From: Pohlia nutans
Taxonomy: Eukaryota > Streptophyta > Bryopsida > Bryales > Mniaceae
Assembly: GCA_022496805.1 (NCBI GenBank)
Contig: CM040085.1
Span: 19,063,811 to 19,127,810, forward strand
Length of the DNA stretch: 64,000 bases
Direction: 5' to 3'
The stretch's first letter is position 1. Each line of letters opens with the position of its first letter. Positions 12,250 to 26,144 of this stretch are shown piece after piece. A program made the translations under genes and the position numbers. Below the pieces are notes generated by a model, which had not been told where the DNA came from, made no database searches, and was given only the letters and a program-made list of their open reading frames with translations.

Positions 12250-13895
12250 TACGCCCTACAGTACTGTACAGCAAGTTCCAAAATGCCTGTGGAAGTATTT
12301 CAGCTTTCCAACCATCCTTGTAATCTTTATTAATAAAAAAATTACAAGCCTCAGTTGGAGCCGCCTTGGTGACATCAACTGAGAGCTCCAATTTGACCAT
12401 TTTGTGCAAACACTGTCCCAATGACCACTCACTGTGAAGCATTCACATGAACACGTCCAAAAAGGCCCACATAACATTCAAAAGCCTTCATGCACTGTGC
12501 TCATGACTTTGGGACTCCACATGTCCAAGTAGCTACTGACGAAGTGTTATTGGGTGTGGAATATGTTGCACCATCTACTGTGGGGCCAGACAAAGTCACT
12601 GCATGCTATTGAACGTTACGCACAAGAACACAACAGATTCTCTTAGCATATCCTACATCACATAACCTACTTCAGGAAATGTGCAACAGATGTGTCTTTA
12701 TATCAATGGCTACGCATTCAAGATTTATTTTTCATAACTTTTTTACTTTCTTTTTGACTCTTACTTTTCTCCATGCAAGTGTTGCATCACACAACTTCTT
12801 ACTATTTTGGTTCAAAAAGTGTTCATTATATGTCGTAAATTACCTATTCTGGGCGCTCTCTTACTAATGTGGAGAATTTTGGTTGGTTGAACACTCATTG
12901 ATTATTTTGCATAACTTGTGAGTTAATTTTAATTACTTTCATCGAATGCACAATTCGAGGGCACCCAACTTGACACTTTATGTTCCATAACTAGCAAGGA
13001 CCTACTGCCCCTTGCCGGTTTTGTAGTCCATAACTTTCAGCTAAGTAACACAATCTATGGGACAACCAATAGCAACTAAAGGCATGCATTTTTTCTTCTT
13101 TGAAAATCTAAGACCATATGGTCTGGAATGACCTTAAACTACCTAGGTGACAGTTGGAGGTGGGCTCTCCTTAGGTGTGCGCATTAGCACCAACGAGGGT
13201 GGCGGTTTGATTTTGATCGGATGCATGCCACGAGGGTTGGTACCTCCTTGCTTGATAGGAACCCCATGCGTGACGGGGATTGCTCCTGGGCCTCATGTTT
13301 ATGATGGGGATGTTGCTCTTAATTGGAAATGATTAAGAGCAAATGTTGGGTCTAATCTAGATATTGCACAAAGAAAATTCCAAACAATCACCTGCGGGTG
13401 AGCACTGGAAACGTGCTCTCTTTGTTCTCTATTGTTGTGCAATGGAAATAAAACATACATTTGTTTCAAGAAAATAAAATAAATTAGGACAATACTGTAT
13501 GGTATTAGTTCACTTGTGAACTGAAAGTGGAAACCTGGGATTGGATCCAGGAAAGATTTCTGAAATGGCTATGAAAGATTTTAAAATTTAAAATTTAAAA
13601 TTTTAAAAATATATTTTATTTTTCTTTGTATCAAGTGAACGTTTATTCCATTGAGCTATGGAAGGCTTTTGGGAGTTGTTCATTTCAAGTGCAATTGTGC
13701 ATGACTCAACATTTTTACCATAGGGTAGTGCATTATTGTGCAAAGGGTGAAGGTTATTTGAAATCACTTATGTTGAACAGATTATCTGTTTGTATCTTTC
13801 AACTACTTTAGTAAGTATAGCTTTCAATTATCTTTCAACTACTTCACATGGTACTTAGCTAAACATAATTTATATACTTGGCTAAATCTAAACTT
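12250..13895. other. intergenic, no gene seen
   Basis: No gene supported. Open frames such as 12679-12867 and 13147-13332 have no recognisable domain. A short A/T palindromic patch of TTTAAAATTT-type units lies at about 13580-13615. Confidence 0.4.
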
Positions 13896-14001
13896 ATTAG
13901 TAGAAAAGGTGGCACTGTCGAGGGAGATGCCCATGCAAGTAGTGCCCAATTCCACGCATGCATAGTGATTTTGCTTGGGCATGTCCCTAGGAGCACTAGT
14001 G
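13896..14001. repeat. fragment related to the 31447 CACTA-like MITE
   Basis: It shares GTAGAAAAGGTGGCACTG, then AGTGCCCAATTCCACGCATG-like sequence, and an end with GCACTAGTG, with the CACTA-like MITE at 31447-31566. Inverted termini are not intact here, so it is called a fragment only. Confidence 0.5.
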
Positions 14002-14368
14002 ACTACACTAAGGGCCTTCTTACATGCAAGTCCGGTTTGGTGGAAAGCAAAATGAGACAAAGCACCTTCCATCATTCTTTTGTTGAGTGGGTGAGCGGAA
14101 AAGAAGGAATTGGAGTTTCACCAAAATCGGTGGTCAAGTCCATTGGTGGCAAGGCTTTCGGATATTCAAAATAAGAGTGCAAACTAAAAGTGTGTGAAGT
14201 TCTTATTCATTTAGCTTCTATCTACTAGATTCACGTAAAAGTGGAATTGCACGTGGACCATGTAGCACATGAACCGAATCGATCACGCATGTAAGGAGGC
14301 CCTAATTAATCCTAGTAATGGTAAAATATTAAAATCACTTGCCATTCACACCGTACATTATACCTTAA
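14002..14368. other. intergenic, no gene seen
   Basis: No gene or repeat boundary recognised. An open frame crosses this stretch from 13878 to 14174 but begins inside the repeat fragment and shows no domain. Confidence 0.4.
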
Positions 14369-15192
<824 letters not shown>

Positions 15193-15889
15193 ATTAGTTA
15201 CAAATAATGTGGCTTTGGTAAATTAGTCTCACTGGCACCAATAGGATAAATTAATATAGGAGTTTGAAATGGAAAGGAAATGTTCCGGTCGGAACATTCC
15301 TCCGGGTATCAATGGAAAAGAGCGGGGGCCAGGGGCATCGGACATAATGAAAGAAAGGGCCGGGTATAACGCCGGGTATAGTGCCAAGCGCATCTATCCC
15401 GTGATCTGTGATATCGTCTTCGGCTCCCACTTTGCTTGACCGAGTGGAGCCTCGCATTGCTGATTGCAGCAGCGGCTGCGCTCCGCCAACCTTCTCTGTT
15501 TTCTCCGTCATCGGCGTCGTCACCTTCATGACGGAGACGACCTTAGAGCCTCCTTCACAATTGCGCCCTCATCACTCCAATCTTCTCCTCTTACGCTGAG
15601 GATTTCTTAGTCGAATTCCCTCTCCATAGCAGTTTCATTTCATCCTCCCCGTTTCTAATCGTTCTTGCCTTGCTTTCTAATCGTTTCTATTCATAGCCTT
15701 GTTTGCGCTTCTCGCCTTTGCAGAATTAGTCGTCGCGATTACTTTCTTTCTTTCTTTCTTTATTTCTTTTGGTGGACGGTTTTAGAGGCCTTTGCTGTGG
15801 AGGTTTAGGAATTGTTCTGGAGAGGCTGGTGGTAGCGAGGAGATTATTAGGTCAGTGAGCGTGGGGGTGAGGATTGCAGATTTGGAGCT
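15193..15889 (+). promoter_or_regulatory. presumed HDS promoter and 5' leader
   Basis: This is the interval between the microsatellite and the HDS start codon. Base composition rises from AT-rich to mixed. A pyrimidine tract of TTTC units at about 15744-15770 is typical of plant 5' leaders. No clear TATA box can be assigned and the transcription start is unknown. Two copies of GCCGGGTATA lie at about 15359 and 15371. Confidence 0.4.
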
Positions 15890-18800
15890 ATGGCGAGTGT
15901 TGCGATTCCGAGCTCGTTTTCGAGCTTGAAGAAGATGGACGCCTTGCCCGGAAGTTTGCAGCAAGGTGTGGCGGTGGAATTGAAAGCGACGACGGTGAAG
16001 GCGCAGGGGAGTCGGGCGTCGAGGGGACAGAGAATGCGGGTGCGCAATATGGCGGCGCCTGAATTGGTGGAGATGGAGCCCGCGTCTCAAGGCAGCCAGC
16101 TTTTAGGTGATAATTTTGTGTCTTTCTTTTAAATCGCTTCTTTCCGTCACGTTTTTTAGAAATTCATGTGTCTTTCGATGTAGCTGGTAGTATTTACGTA
16201 ATTCTCTTTTTCGATTTCGGGCAATCGTGTCCTGTTTCTTTTCGTGGCTGAATTGGAAGAAAATTCTCTGCAAAATCTTTTTCTTTGGAATGTGTACCGA
16301 ATCTCGATCAGGGAGCTCGTAACTTGCAATGGACGGAACCTGTGCTTGCGCACCAGCGTTTTTTTTCTGGCTATATTTCGCCAGATTTCTCTACAAAATA
16401 TGGCATTTCTCTTTTGTCAAGGACAAAAATGAGAAAAAATGATTTTTTTTCGTCAGATTTTATTTATATTTTTTGTGAAGATAGCCAGATTTGTGAAGAA
16501 AACTACCAAAATATGAAGAAATTATATCAAAATATGATTGTAAGCTTAAGATTTCGCCAAATATTCTTTTCCAATTTTTTTATGTCGCCAGTTAGGCTTC
16601 AAGAAAAAAAACACAGGAAAAACACTGTTGCGCACCTATGCTGCGTAAGGAATGATCAGGCTTGTTATGGTGAAAATATCCTTAGGTCATACAGTTTTAC
16701 TTGATTAGGACAGGAAAGCAATTCAGGTACTTATGGAAAGTGAATGCATGGACCTAGTGGCAATAAGGCGAGGAGATATAGGAATCCTGTTACGCAGGGC
16801 TGGCTCTCTGCTTGGTTTACTCTAACCGCTGGATGACATTGTCGCAGTGCCTCGGCAGAAGTATTGTGAAGCCATTCACACGCCTGTGAGGAGGAAGACG
16901 AGGACCGTGAACGTTGGTGGGGTAACCGTGGGTAGTGAACACCCCATTCGAGTGCAAACCATGACCACCACAGACACAAAGGATGTCACTGGCACTGTGG
17001 AGCAGGTGCACATCCAGCTTTTCATTTTAACGTTATTCAGTAAATATCACCTACAATCTGCAGACCGGAAAGAAGTTCTAGGTTCACAATGTATCCTAAT
17101 GTGACAACCTGTTTGGTTGTGAGCCTCCCAGGTAATGAGGATTGCAGACCAAGGATGTGACATTGTACGGATTACGGTTCAAGGGAGGAAAGAGGCTAAT
17201 GCTTGCTACGATATCAAGAATACTCTGGTGCAGAAAGGGTACTGCCTTGCCATCTTTACCTCAGTCATCGAAGTGGTTCATAATTTTTTCTTTACGTCTT
17301 TAAAGCATTACATCTGCTGATGATCCTGTGCCGAGGCGTTTGATTGTAATGCATTTATTAGTTAACTTTTATGATATTAGGAAGATCAAGCAACTTTATT
17401 AGTTCCACATTCATGCACTGAACAGACAGATAGGTTTGTAACGTGGCATTCACCTTGTTGAGGGTTACAGGTACAATATACCTCTGGTTGCAGATATTCA
17501 TTTTGCGCCCCCGATTGCAATGACAGTTGCCGAATGCTTTGACAAGATTCGTATCAACCCTGGCAACTTTGGTGAGCACATTTGCCGGTGAACAGACTTT
17601 CTATTATTTGCTCGCCAAGCACGTTCTTTAATGCACGAAGCAGCCTATCAATTCTTTCTTAGTAAGCAGAAAGATAATGATCAGATTGAGACGGCTAGGT
17701 AGTCGAGATCTTCTTAAAGTCTAAGCAATACAGCGGAGCACCTATTACTGAAACCTAAAGTTAATGAGCTCTGTTTAGAGGTCAGTTTTTTAGTTAAGCT
17801 TAGATATTTCATGATTGCTGTCAATTACACAGTCCTGCCATTACAAATTGTTACTGAGACACTCTCTGTCTCGCAGCTGATCGGCGCGCACAGTTTGAGA
17901 AGTTGGTTTACTCCGAAGCTGACTACCAGGAGGAACTACGGCACATCGAAGAGGTATGTAAGGATTGATAGTGTCGGTGATGAGTAAGTTTTATGTTTCG
18001 TATGTGAGGAGGTAATGAATGCTAAATTTCTCTGGTGGTGGCCAATCACCTTGATTGGGATTTCTGTGTATCAGGTGTTTACCCCTCTAGTAGAAAAGTG
18101 TAAGAAGTATGGAAGGGCTATGCGCATAGGGACAAACCATGGAAGTCTGTCTGATCGTATTATGAGCTACTACGGAGACTCTCCAAGAGGCATGGTCAGT
18201 TTCGCAGACCTTTCTGATTACATTCTGGTTGTGACTTTGGGCTGTCATGGGTCATTTATGTTTCTCTGACTTCTGCTGATGTTTAGAGACGTGATCTTAT
18301 GGGCATGATATATTTATTATGTGATCCAAATTGAGGATAGAAGTTTTTGTTGATCTAACAATAGAGTGATGTTCTTTTATGAATAAGGTTTCTGGGTCTT
18401 TCACTATTTAATTCAGTTTTTGTTGTTAGTTGAGTAATGTCGTCCTAAAGTAACTTGTCAAATATGGCTTCCGCAGGTAGAGTCAGCCTTTGAGTTTGCA
18501 CGAATTTGCCGCAAACATGACTATCATAACTTCGTGTTTTCCATGAAAGCAAGCAACCCGGTCGTAATGGTTTCAGCATATCGGCTTCTCGTGTCAGAGA
18601 TGTATTTGAACGACTGGGACTACCCGTTGCATCTAGGTGTCACTGAGGCTGGTGAGGGAGAAGATGGTCGTATGAAGTCAGCAATTGGCATTGGTGCCTT
18701 ACTCCAGGTCCAGCTTTCCTTCTTATGACGATATTCCTGGACGTCTGCGTTGATCTAACGTAGATTCAATTTGTTTGGTAACCCTTGTTTTAATTATAAT

Positions 18801-21800
18801 TTCTGTATGCAAGCTGAACTCCCGTGCTTGTTTCAGCGTTTCTGCAGCATATGTGTTGGCTGACATATGTGTATACTGCAGGATGGTCTTGGTGACACTA
18901 TTCGTGTTTCCTTGACGGAAGCTCCTGAACAGGAAATCGACCCTTGCACAAAGCTTGCAAACCTCGGCATGAAGATCTCTGCAGAGCAGAAAGGAGTGGT
19001 GAGTCAGCAAGTCTGCATGTATTTGAATCATCTGTCTGAAAAGTTGGATGCAATGAAGTTCTTTGGGTCTTCCCAATCTTTTATTTTTCATGTTTTAAAT
19101 CCGCATTTTGAAGCTCAAGTTTTTTTCATTTATGCAAAGTGGGTGGTCGATTATTTGCATTTTAACTGAAATGTAAAGATGCCCTTCTGAAGCTGGCGGT
19201 CGCATCCTGGAAATTAAATTGTAATGTATTTCGCATTCATATGGAACGCAGAACACTCTGGATTGCGATGTTTAGTGACGTTAGTTAATGTTCAATGGTT
19301 ATGTATATTATTTTCAGGCTGAATTTCAAGAGAAGCACCGGCGGTACTTTGACTTTCAACGGAGGACTGGTCAACTTCCACTGCAGAAGGAGGTTAGTCA
19401 AAACCTTGTGCAACATGTGCAATATGTACAATGCGTGTCAATTCAGCTTTGCATGTTCCTATCAGCGCCGTACTAGCATGTCGATTGGATTTGCTTATGT
19501 ATGGCGTCAGAAGGTTTTTGTCTCATATATTTGTTTTTTATTTTAATATTAACTTTGTAGAGGGTAAATTTACCACTCATGAGGGCAAATCGTGAGGTTT
19601 AATGTCTTGCCATCTAGAAAGGTGTATGTTTTTGGACCTGAGCTTCTGTTCATCAGCAATCTGATGTTTTGGCACTGGACAGGGGGAGTTGGTTGACTAC
19701 AGGAACGTGCTGCACCGTGATGGCTCTGTCTTGATGTCAGTTACATTGGATCAGTTGAAGGTATGCTATCTCAAAGTTTCATTGTCCTACTTATTGATGG
19801 GAGCGTCTATATCTGCCACGATGTAGGACTTTGTTGATGGGTTGTTCAACATGAAGTCTTGCAGTGATAAGGAGGGAAAACATTTAGAAATCTACAGTGA
19901 ATTTTGGTCGTCTAGATTTGATTATGTTTATGCACATCATATCTGTTATTTATGTCTCATTAGAAATGTGAATCTTTGTGTTTCTCATTTTGGTGGTTGT
20001 TCTCCCGTGTGCAGAGTCCAGAAACTCTGTACAGAAACCTGGCTACCAAGTTGATTATTGGTATGCCTTACAAGGTATGCCTATGTTCACATTGTCAGCC
20101 CTAGTTGATGATTGCTTAACCTATTGTGGTGGTCTAGGTCTAACCTGGACTATTACAACTTGTTTCAATTCCACTAAGTCCCCATAAAATATTACCTTGT
20201 TGACTTGTACTGTACATCGGTATATGAAAGTGTAGCGCTTCACCTTTGTTTTGATAATTGTGATATTTGCATCCTTTTGTCGGTTTTTGATGATTATCAT
20301 GGAGAATGTTTGCAATTCACAGTTCATGTGTGCATGCATAGATGCGTTAGATCTGTTTGGTTTTAAGGGACCTTACTCTGTGCCGATCACTTAGACGAAG
20401 TTGCATTGCCATTCTGAACATCCTCTTTGCTCTTGCCATTTGAAGCTATATTCAATCAGTCACTGAACCCCTGTTCATGAATCTGATGCAGAGAGCTTAT
20501 GAGTTGTTGGATTTCTGTACCACCTTCTGTTTGGGGTAGGATATTGGGTCTTGAAACATTTTTATCTTATTGGGTGCAGGATTTGGCTACCGTGGACACG
20601 ATACTTTTGAATAGACTGCCAGCTGCTGAAGACAAAGCATCGGTCAGTGAAGCAACTTTTCATTATGATATTTAGACCAGTGGGCTGTTTGACAATGCTA
20701 CCCTGTAATGGGATCCGCTCTCACTCGCTTGGTGGTCTGTTCGTGATGCAGAGACTTGCTGTGAAGAGATTGCAAGACGTTGGCATAGGAGTTCTGACTC
20801 CTCTAACTGAGCTGCTTGCTAATCCTCTTCCACATGCTATGGCTCTCGCTACTTTTGATGAAATTGCTTCTGGAGCCCACAAGGAACTGCCTGCAGGTAC
20901 CCCAAAATGTTTTGTTTAGCCAGCTTTATTGATCAAATTGGTGTTATAAGATGTACCTGGTGAGCACATTTATGATGGTGTAAGCAGTGTACCGCTTCTG
21001 CTTGCAAGTGATATTGACCACGTCAGCATGTGTCACGTGATCAATATCAATTGCAAGCAGTAGCGTTACGTCCAAATATGAAAGTTTAGTCTTTGCAATT
21101 GGGGCATCTATCTTTGCTAACATGTATTTTATGTTTTCAGGCACTCGTCTTGCAGTGACTCTTCGTGGAGATGAACCTGAAGAGATACTTGAATTGCTGA
21201 AGAATTTGGATCTCATCATGTTGTTGCAATATCTACCAGAAGGTGATGAGAAGTCAAGCCGTGTACACTCTTCACGGAGGTAGGTTTTAGCCCTAGATTT
21301 ATCTTTGAAACATGTTTTTGTGTCTGTGTGGTGCTTTTGCTTATCAGCTTGTTTCTGTGACACTCAGTGCATATGATTCGAATTGTAACTGGGGATGCCA
21401 TTAACTTGGGATTCCAGTGGTTAGGTTGAGAACCTATTAGTTTGTTTTCCAGCACTTAATTGATGCATCTACCATCAATTTTCTGTGGACCCTTTGCAGG
21501 TTGTTTGAATATCTGCAGACTAGTGAGCTGAACTTCCCAGTGATTCATCATCTTAAATTCCCTGCAGCCACCGACAGGTATTCCAGATGATTCACTTGTG
21601 GGAAGTTTTAACTAATTGTTTTATGTGCTATTTTTTAAATTTCTAGAGCTAGCTTGCATTGATGGATCTTCTATCAATTTTGAGATTAATCTTCAGAGGG
21701 AAAACAGTTTCTCAAATATTCCTACATTCTACAGAGACGCATTGGTTATCAAGGCCGGCAGTGAAGCCGGCGCTATGCTTGTGGATGGCCTAGGAGATGG

Positions 21801-22875
21801 AGTCTTATTGGAGGCTGCTGATCAGGACTTCGATTTCCTTAGAAATACATCATTTGGCATGCTTCAGGGATGTCGAATGCGGAATACGAAGACAGTAAGT
21901 TCCTCAAGTCTTTTCTTGTTAGAAGAATAATCAGAGTCCAAAACATGAACGATTCTGTTCTATTGCAGCCCACGAAACGTGATTAACTTATGTATTGTTC
22001 AGTAGTATCTGGTAAGTCAGGGTACTCAATTGTATCTGCGGTCGATCTAGATATTGATGAAGCTCTCTGGGATATGAATTCAAACGAGAATAATGAGTCT
22101 TGCCGCACAGTGGATCTGCTGTTTATAGAAATATTGTTTCACTGCTAGATTCTTGGTGCTGTGTTCTCAGCAATCTGTAACTCGTGAGTTTTTCCGTTGG
22201 AATCAGGAATACGTGTCCTGCCCATCTTGCGGGAGGACGCTCTTCGATCTTCAGGAGGTTAGCGCAGAAATCAGGGAGAAGACCGACCACTTGCCTGGTG
22301 TCGCAGTACGTGGATTTTGACTGTACTCAATAATTTTCTTTTGGTTTTGGCAAATTTGGGGTTCCATCCTGGACAGTTTTCTTCTAGCAAACATTGAGTC
22401 TCTTTTAATCGCAGCGATATGCGTAGGTTCAAATTCATTACATGCTTTGCTGACTCTAGTTGTGACTTTTTTCTCTCGCAGATTGCTATCATGGGTTGCA
22501 TTGTGAACGGTCCTGGAGAAATGGCAGATGCTGACTTTGGATACGTGGGTGGCGCTCCGGGAAAAATTGACCTCTATGTTGGCAAGGTATGATCCTGTAC
22601 TCTCAACCCTCTCTCTAATTGCACCACCTCTGGGGTACAAATGGGTTCAAATATTGGGGTCTACAGGGAATGTGCAACTACAGGGTTGAGTGTAGTGTTT
22701 GGATTTTCATAGCGCACGTTCTTAGGTTTATCTCTCGAGTTCATAACTGGATAATTGTTCTAATTTGCAGGAAGTGGTTAGGAGAGGCATCGCCATGGAG
22801 AAAGCTACCAACGAACTGATTTCCCTGATCAAGGAGCACGGTCGTTGGGTGGATCCAGAGCCAACGGAGAATTAA
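15890..22875 (+). CDS. HDS: 4-hydroxy-3-methylbut-2-enyl diphosphate synthase, plastid
   Basis: HDS (IspG/GcpE) converts methylerythritol cyclodiphosphate to HMBPP in the plastid MEP isoprenoid pathway using a 4Fe-4S cluster. I resolve 19 exons: 15890-16106, 16848-17005, 17132-17238, 17471-17571, 17877-17953, 18075-18194, 18477-18707, 18882-18998, 19318-19392, 19683-19760, 20015-20074, 20580-20642, 20752-20896, 21141-21279, 21500-21577, 21735-21894, 22207-22305, 22482-22586, 22771-22875. All have GT-AG borders and compatible phases, giving 744 residues, as in plant HDS (about 740). The first 60 residues are Ser/Arg-rich, a likely transit peptide. Family motifs include [35 protein letters not shown] and RNVLHRDG. 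The cluster ligands appear as CPSC in exon 17 and the Cys of [10 protein letters not shown] in exon 18. The plant-specific central domain is present. No break was found, so it should be functional. Confidence 0.97.
16347..16636. mobile_element. MITE in HDS intron 1
   Basis: Near-terminal inverted repeats are TGCGCACCAGCGTTTTTTTT on the left and, read inward from the right, TGCGCAACAGTGTTTTT. The interior (GTGAAGA, ACTACCAAAATATGAAGAA, GGAAGCTTAAGATTT-like, TGTCGCCA) recurs collinearly at 60300-60543 in the presumed intron of the piggyBac gene. It accounts for about 40% of HDS intron 1. The superfamily is not determined. Confidence 0.65.
20989..21069. repeat. hairpin in HDS intron 13
   Basis: Arms of about 34 bases (20989-21022 and 21035-21069) are inverted copies with about four mismatches and a loop of about 12 bases. 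A core is CTGCTTGCAA pairing with TTGCAAGCAG. It lies wholly within the intron at 20897-21140. It could be a small MITE or a precursor-like hairpin; nothing shows processing. Confidence 0.7.
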
Positions 22876-23971
22876 GTGAGAATGGTCGTGTATATTTGGT
22901 AAAGTGGAGCTCACAATCTTCATAATATGCGTTTAGAAGCAAACCCGAACCAAGTGTCTTTCACTACAATTATGATCTAAGGACAGCTTGGACTAAGTTA
23001 TTTGCATTCAATAGTTTCAGCATGTAGGTAAATTCTGAATTTCAAGGATAGAAGATGCTTGTTCTCTGCAGGGAAGCTACGTTAACTCAGAGTAGGATGG
23101 GAGCTGAATGTACTATACACAACACCGTATCCCCATTGGTTTATATGTCCGGACTGTTTGCAGACAAACCATAATTATATAATCGACGCTATATTTGATT
23201 GCTAAGTTTCAGTTGTATCGTCTCAGTTAGCTGAAAAATATAGTTTCAGTTTACTGAAAAATATCGTTCTTGCCAAGAGATTCACAACATGAGTGCATGT
23301 AGCGTATCTCATGCACGGCTGACCTACCTTATTACTGGTTTGTGTTTGATGCAAGGAATTTTGTGAGCATAAGGTCAATTACCTCTTCTCTAGGTTTTTG
23401 TCGTTTTGTATACGTGCATCTTAACCTTTGGGGGTCCCTCGGGGACCATACTGTATATACATGATGTACCAACTTTTATACAGTATTTGTATTGAGATTC
23501 TTTGGCATTTACTGGTTTCCCATGCTCTAATGAGGTTCCTCTATTTAATACAAAAAAAATTCAGATTTATGGATGGTCGGTTGACCGGACAAGTGCACGC
23601 ACACAAGGACGGTTCTGCTGTCAGAATTGTCACGCTGAACTCTAGCACAGGCCAATTGGTATGAATATACTACACTGTATTTTATTGATCATTTTGACCA
23701 TAGATGAAATATGAAATATGTATATACTACATTGTATCTTATTGCCTCTGACCGTAGGGAAGAGGCATTGCAGGGACACCCATTTTTATTGAGCTGAAAA
23801 CAATTGTAGCAAATATATTCCGTCCATGATTCCACTGAAATGCATTCTCGTCCTTCATCCATGCTATTTCGGTCAGAGCTCCTTGTAGTGTAGCTACTTG
23901 TTTTATTTTATTGTGTATCTTCCTAATTGGACTCCAAGCTAATATCAATTTACATGTATGGAATTGGTTCA
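22876..23971 (+). other. HDS 3' region, then intergenic
   Basis: The first few hundred bases presumably hold the HDS 3' UTR. No polyadenylation signal stands out clearly. Farther on a TTAACCTTTGGGGGTCC at about 23421 resembles a lone TTAA terminus. No gene supported. Confidence 0.45.
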
Positions 23972-24639
23972 TTAACCCTTTAACGTCCAGATCCGCCACC
24001 ACCGATTTCAAAGATGTGTTATAAAGTGTTTGATGAATAAAGAAAATGGAATTGATATATAAAGAAAAGTTGTAAATCTCAATGTGTAAATCACAAATGT
24101 ATGGTTGGATTTATCAAAAAAATTGATAATAGTTTTTAATTAATTTTGCAAGATTTTCGTTTGAAGTTCACTTTAAAATCCTAAATTTTTAAAAAATATT
24201 AAAAATATTAATAATGAATTTGGAATAATATGCACTGTGACATGGTATAATTTTAATTATTTGATTCTACTTATTTTGAAAAATCATTGTTAAGGTCTCA
24301 CTTTTTGAACTAAAGAATGAAACTTGATTAAGCCAATTTTGTCATTTAAAAAAAATCACAATATCTTATCTTGAAGATCCATAGATAGATAGAAACTCCA
24401 ACCCTATTTCAAGACCGGCGTGAATAAAGTGTCCGTTCGTAATGTCAATGACCCGGTGCCCACCGGGTAAGGGGACATTGGGACAATACTACTCTCCCCT
24501 TTCGAGGATGGACACTATAGTAACCTAAACAAAGTAACAATAATAGTAACAGTAACATAATAAAGTAATATATTAATACAGTATTATTGGTTGGGTACTA
24601 ATTTGAATAAAGGTATGTTTCGAGTGGAGTGTTATGACC

Positions 24640-24716
24640 AAGTCATGAGTTCTTAGGTTGGTTGGTGAAGGGCGTTGTATCACATTTATGTGGTCCGGGT
24701 TCGATTCTCATTGGGC
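24640..24716 (+). other. tRNA-like A and B box motifs, candidate SINE head
   Basis: A-box-like TTAGGTTGGTTGG is followed about 50 bases on by GGGTTCGATTCTC, close to the pol III B box GGTTCGANNCC. Flanking CCAAGTCATG and CATGACTTGG could pair. It falls in the presumed 3' untranslated part of the LINE remnant, so it might be a SINE inserted there, a tRNA-derived part of the LINE tail, or chance. Not a functional tRNA gene. Confidence 0.35.
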
Positions 24717-24894
24717 TCGTTTGAGCAGTGGTGTTATACACATGACTTGGTACTGCTAGTGAGTTATCATGGCAGGAAAGTTGTACCAACCAACCGGCCT
24801 TACCTATCCCCTGAGACAAGTGTTTGTGTTAAGCTAGTGTTTGAAAAGAGTGGCTAGCAGTGGTTTTCACCACTACCTCCCCTCTTTTAATATA

Positions 24895-26045
24895 CTATTC
24901 TGTTGGTATTGGCTGATTATTTTCTATACGTCTTTTGTGTAAGAGGATTGATCCAGCATATTGTATGGCAATGGTGTTTATTGTTTTAAATGTGTGTTTT
25001 ATGGAGGTCTCACATATGTTTAATTTTGTTTCTAGTTGTTTCATTGAGGGGGCTTGTGTGGTTCTTCTGGCTCCAGCTGTGATGACTATGATTGGATCTA
25101 CTTTTCAACCTTGTTGTATGATATTATTAATTAGTGGTTGGTATTTTAGGATTTTTTGCCAATTGTTTCTAGTGAAAATCTGTCGTTAGTGTATGTGAAT
25201 TCTATAAATTTTATGGTTAGGTTATCATTTGGATTTAGTGGAGGTGTACTTTGGTATGGGAGGCCTTTAATGCATAGTATGTCTGGTTTGAATATGGCAT
25301 TACATTGACATCTTTGTTGGTCACAAGTACATGGTAATAGCCATGGGGGAACTGTGTTTTCTTGTGGATTATTGTTAAATGTGCCTGCATTCATGAGGGT
25401 GTAGCATCTTGATTTATTCGAGGATAGTATTAGTTTTCTTATTTCCCAAACTGTTTTGTTGTGTCTTTTAGTTCTTAGTGCGTGAATATGGTGTTGTTTG
25501 CAGAGTAAGAGTACATGTAGCCATGTGTTTGCATCTTGTGAATTACAAATGGGACAAGTTTTTGAGGGGAATCTTTGTATACCGAAAATCAATTGTTTCC
25601 TGGCGTTTCCCATGTATTGGCTGGTTCTAAATTTTAGTATGCTTGTTTTTTGTGAATCTGTTATTTCTGGGTTATTCCAAAAGTCATTGGACATTTCGTT
25701 ATCTATGATAGGGTTCACTGTCCAATTATTAATGTTGGGGAAGTCTTCTGCCAGTATTTCTAGGTTATTTTCTCGGTCATATTTCTTTATGTATTCATCC
25801 AGACATCTAACTGGTCCTTTGTCAGGTCTTTTGTTACGACCGGGCCATGTGTCTTTTTGGAAGTAGTAAGGTGTGGTATGTGCAAATTCATGTGGATTTG
25901 CGGCAAATTGGTAGTTTCTTTTCATGGTACCTTCTTTTGCGAGCTGATTTGCGTGTTCATTTCCGTTAATTTTGGCGTGTGCTTTTACTTTGTATATTGT
26001 GGTGGGTTGAAGATCCATACTATACAAATGGTAGTCATTTAACAC
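24895..26045 (-). pseudogene. non-LTR retrotransposon (LINE) C-terminal fragment
   Basis: The minus-strand reading starts inside an RNase H domain (VKAHAKINGNEHANQLAKEG, the typical C-terminal RNase H segment). It continues through a Cys/His segment (CPICNSQDANTWLHVLLLC) and a second Cys cluster (CTCDQQRCQC), then FIEFTYTNDRF. At about 25155 the frame shifts by one base, after which YQPLINNIIQQG, a TGA in place of Trp, and VITAGARRT follow to a stop at 24895. The reverse transcriptase and everything upstream are absent, as expected for 5' truncation during target-primed insertion. It is defective. Clade not assigned. Confidence 0.8.
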
Positions 26046-26144
26046 AAGAACCTAGGAAATTTTGGATGAATGAAAAATTGTATGGAATGTAATCTAGAGA
26101 AGATTTACAATCTGTCCATTGTTCATTATGTGGACGCACACGCG

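Noticed and set aside
13147..13332. Gly-rich 61-residue frame
   Set aside because: No recognisable family and no splice or promoter context.
24690..24716. tRNA gene
   Set aside because: Only A- and B-box-like motifs are present; no cloverleaf with acceptor stem and anticodon arm can be drawn.
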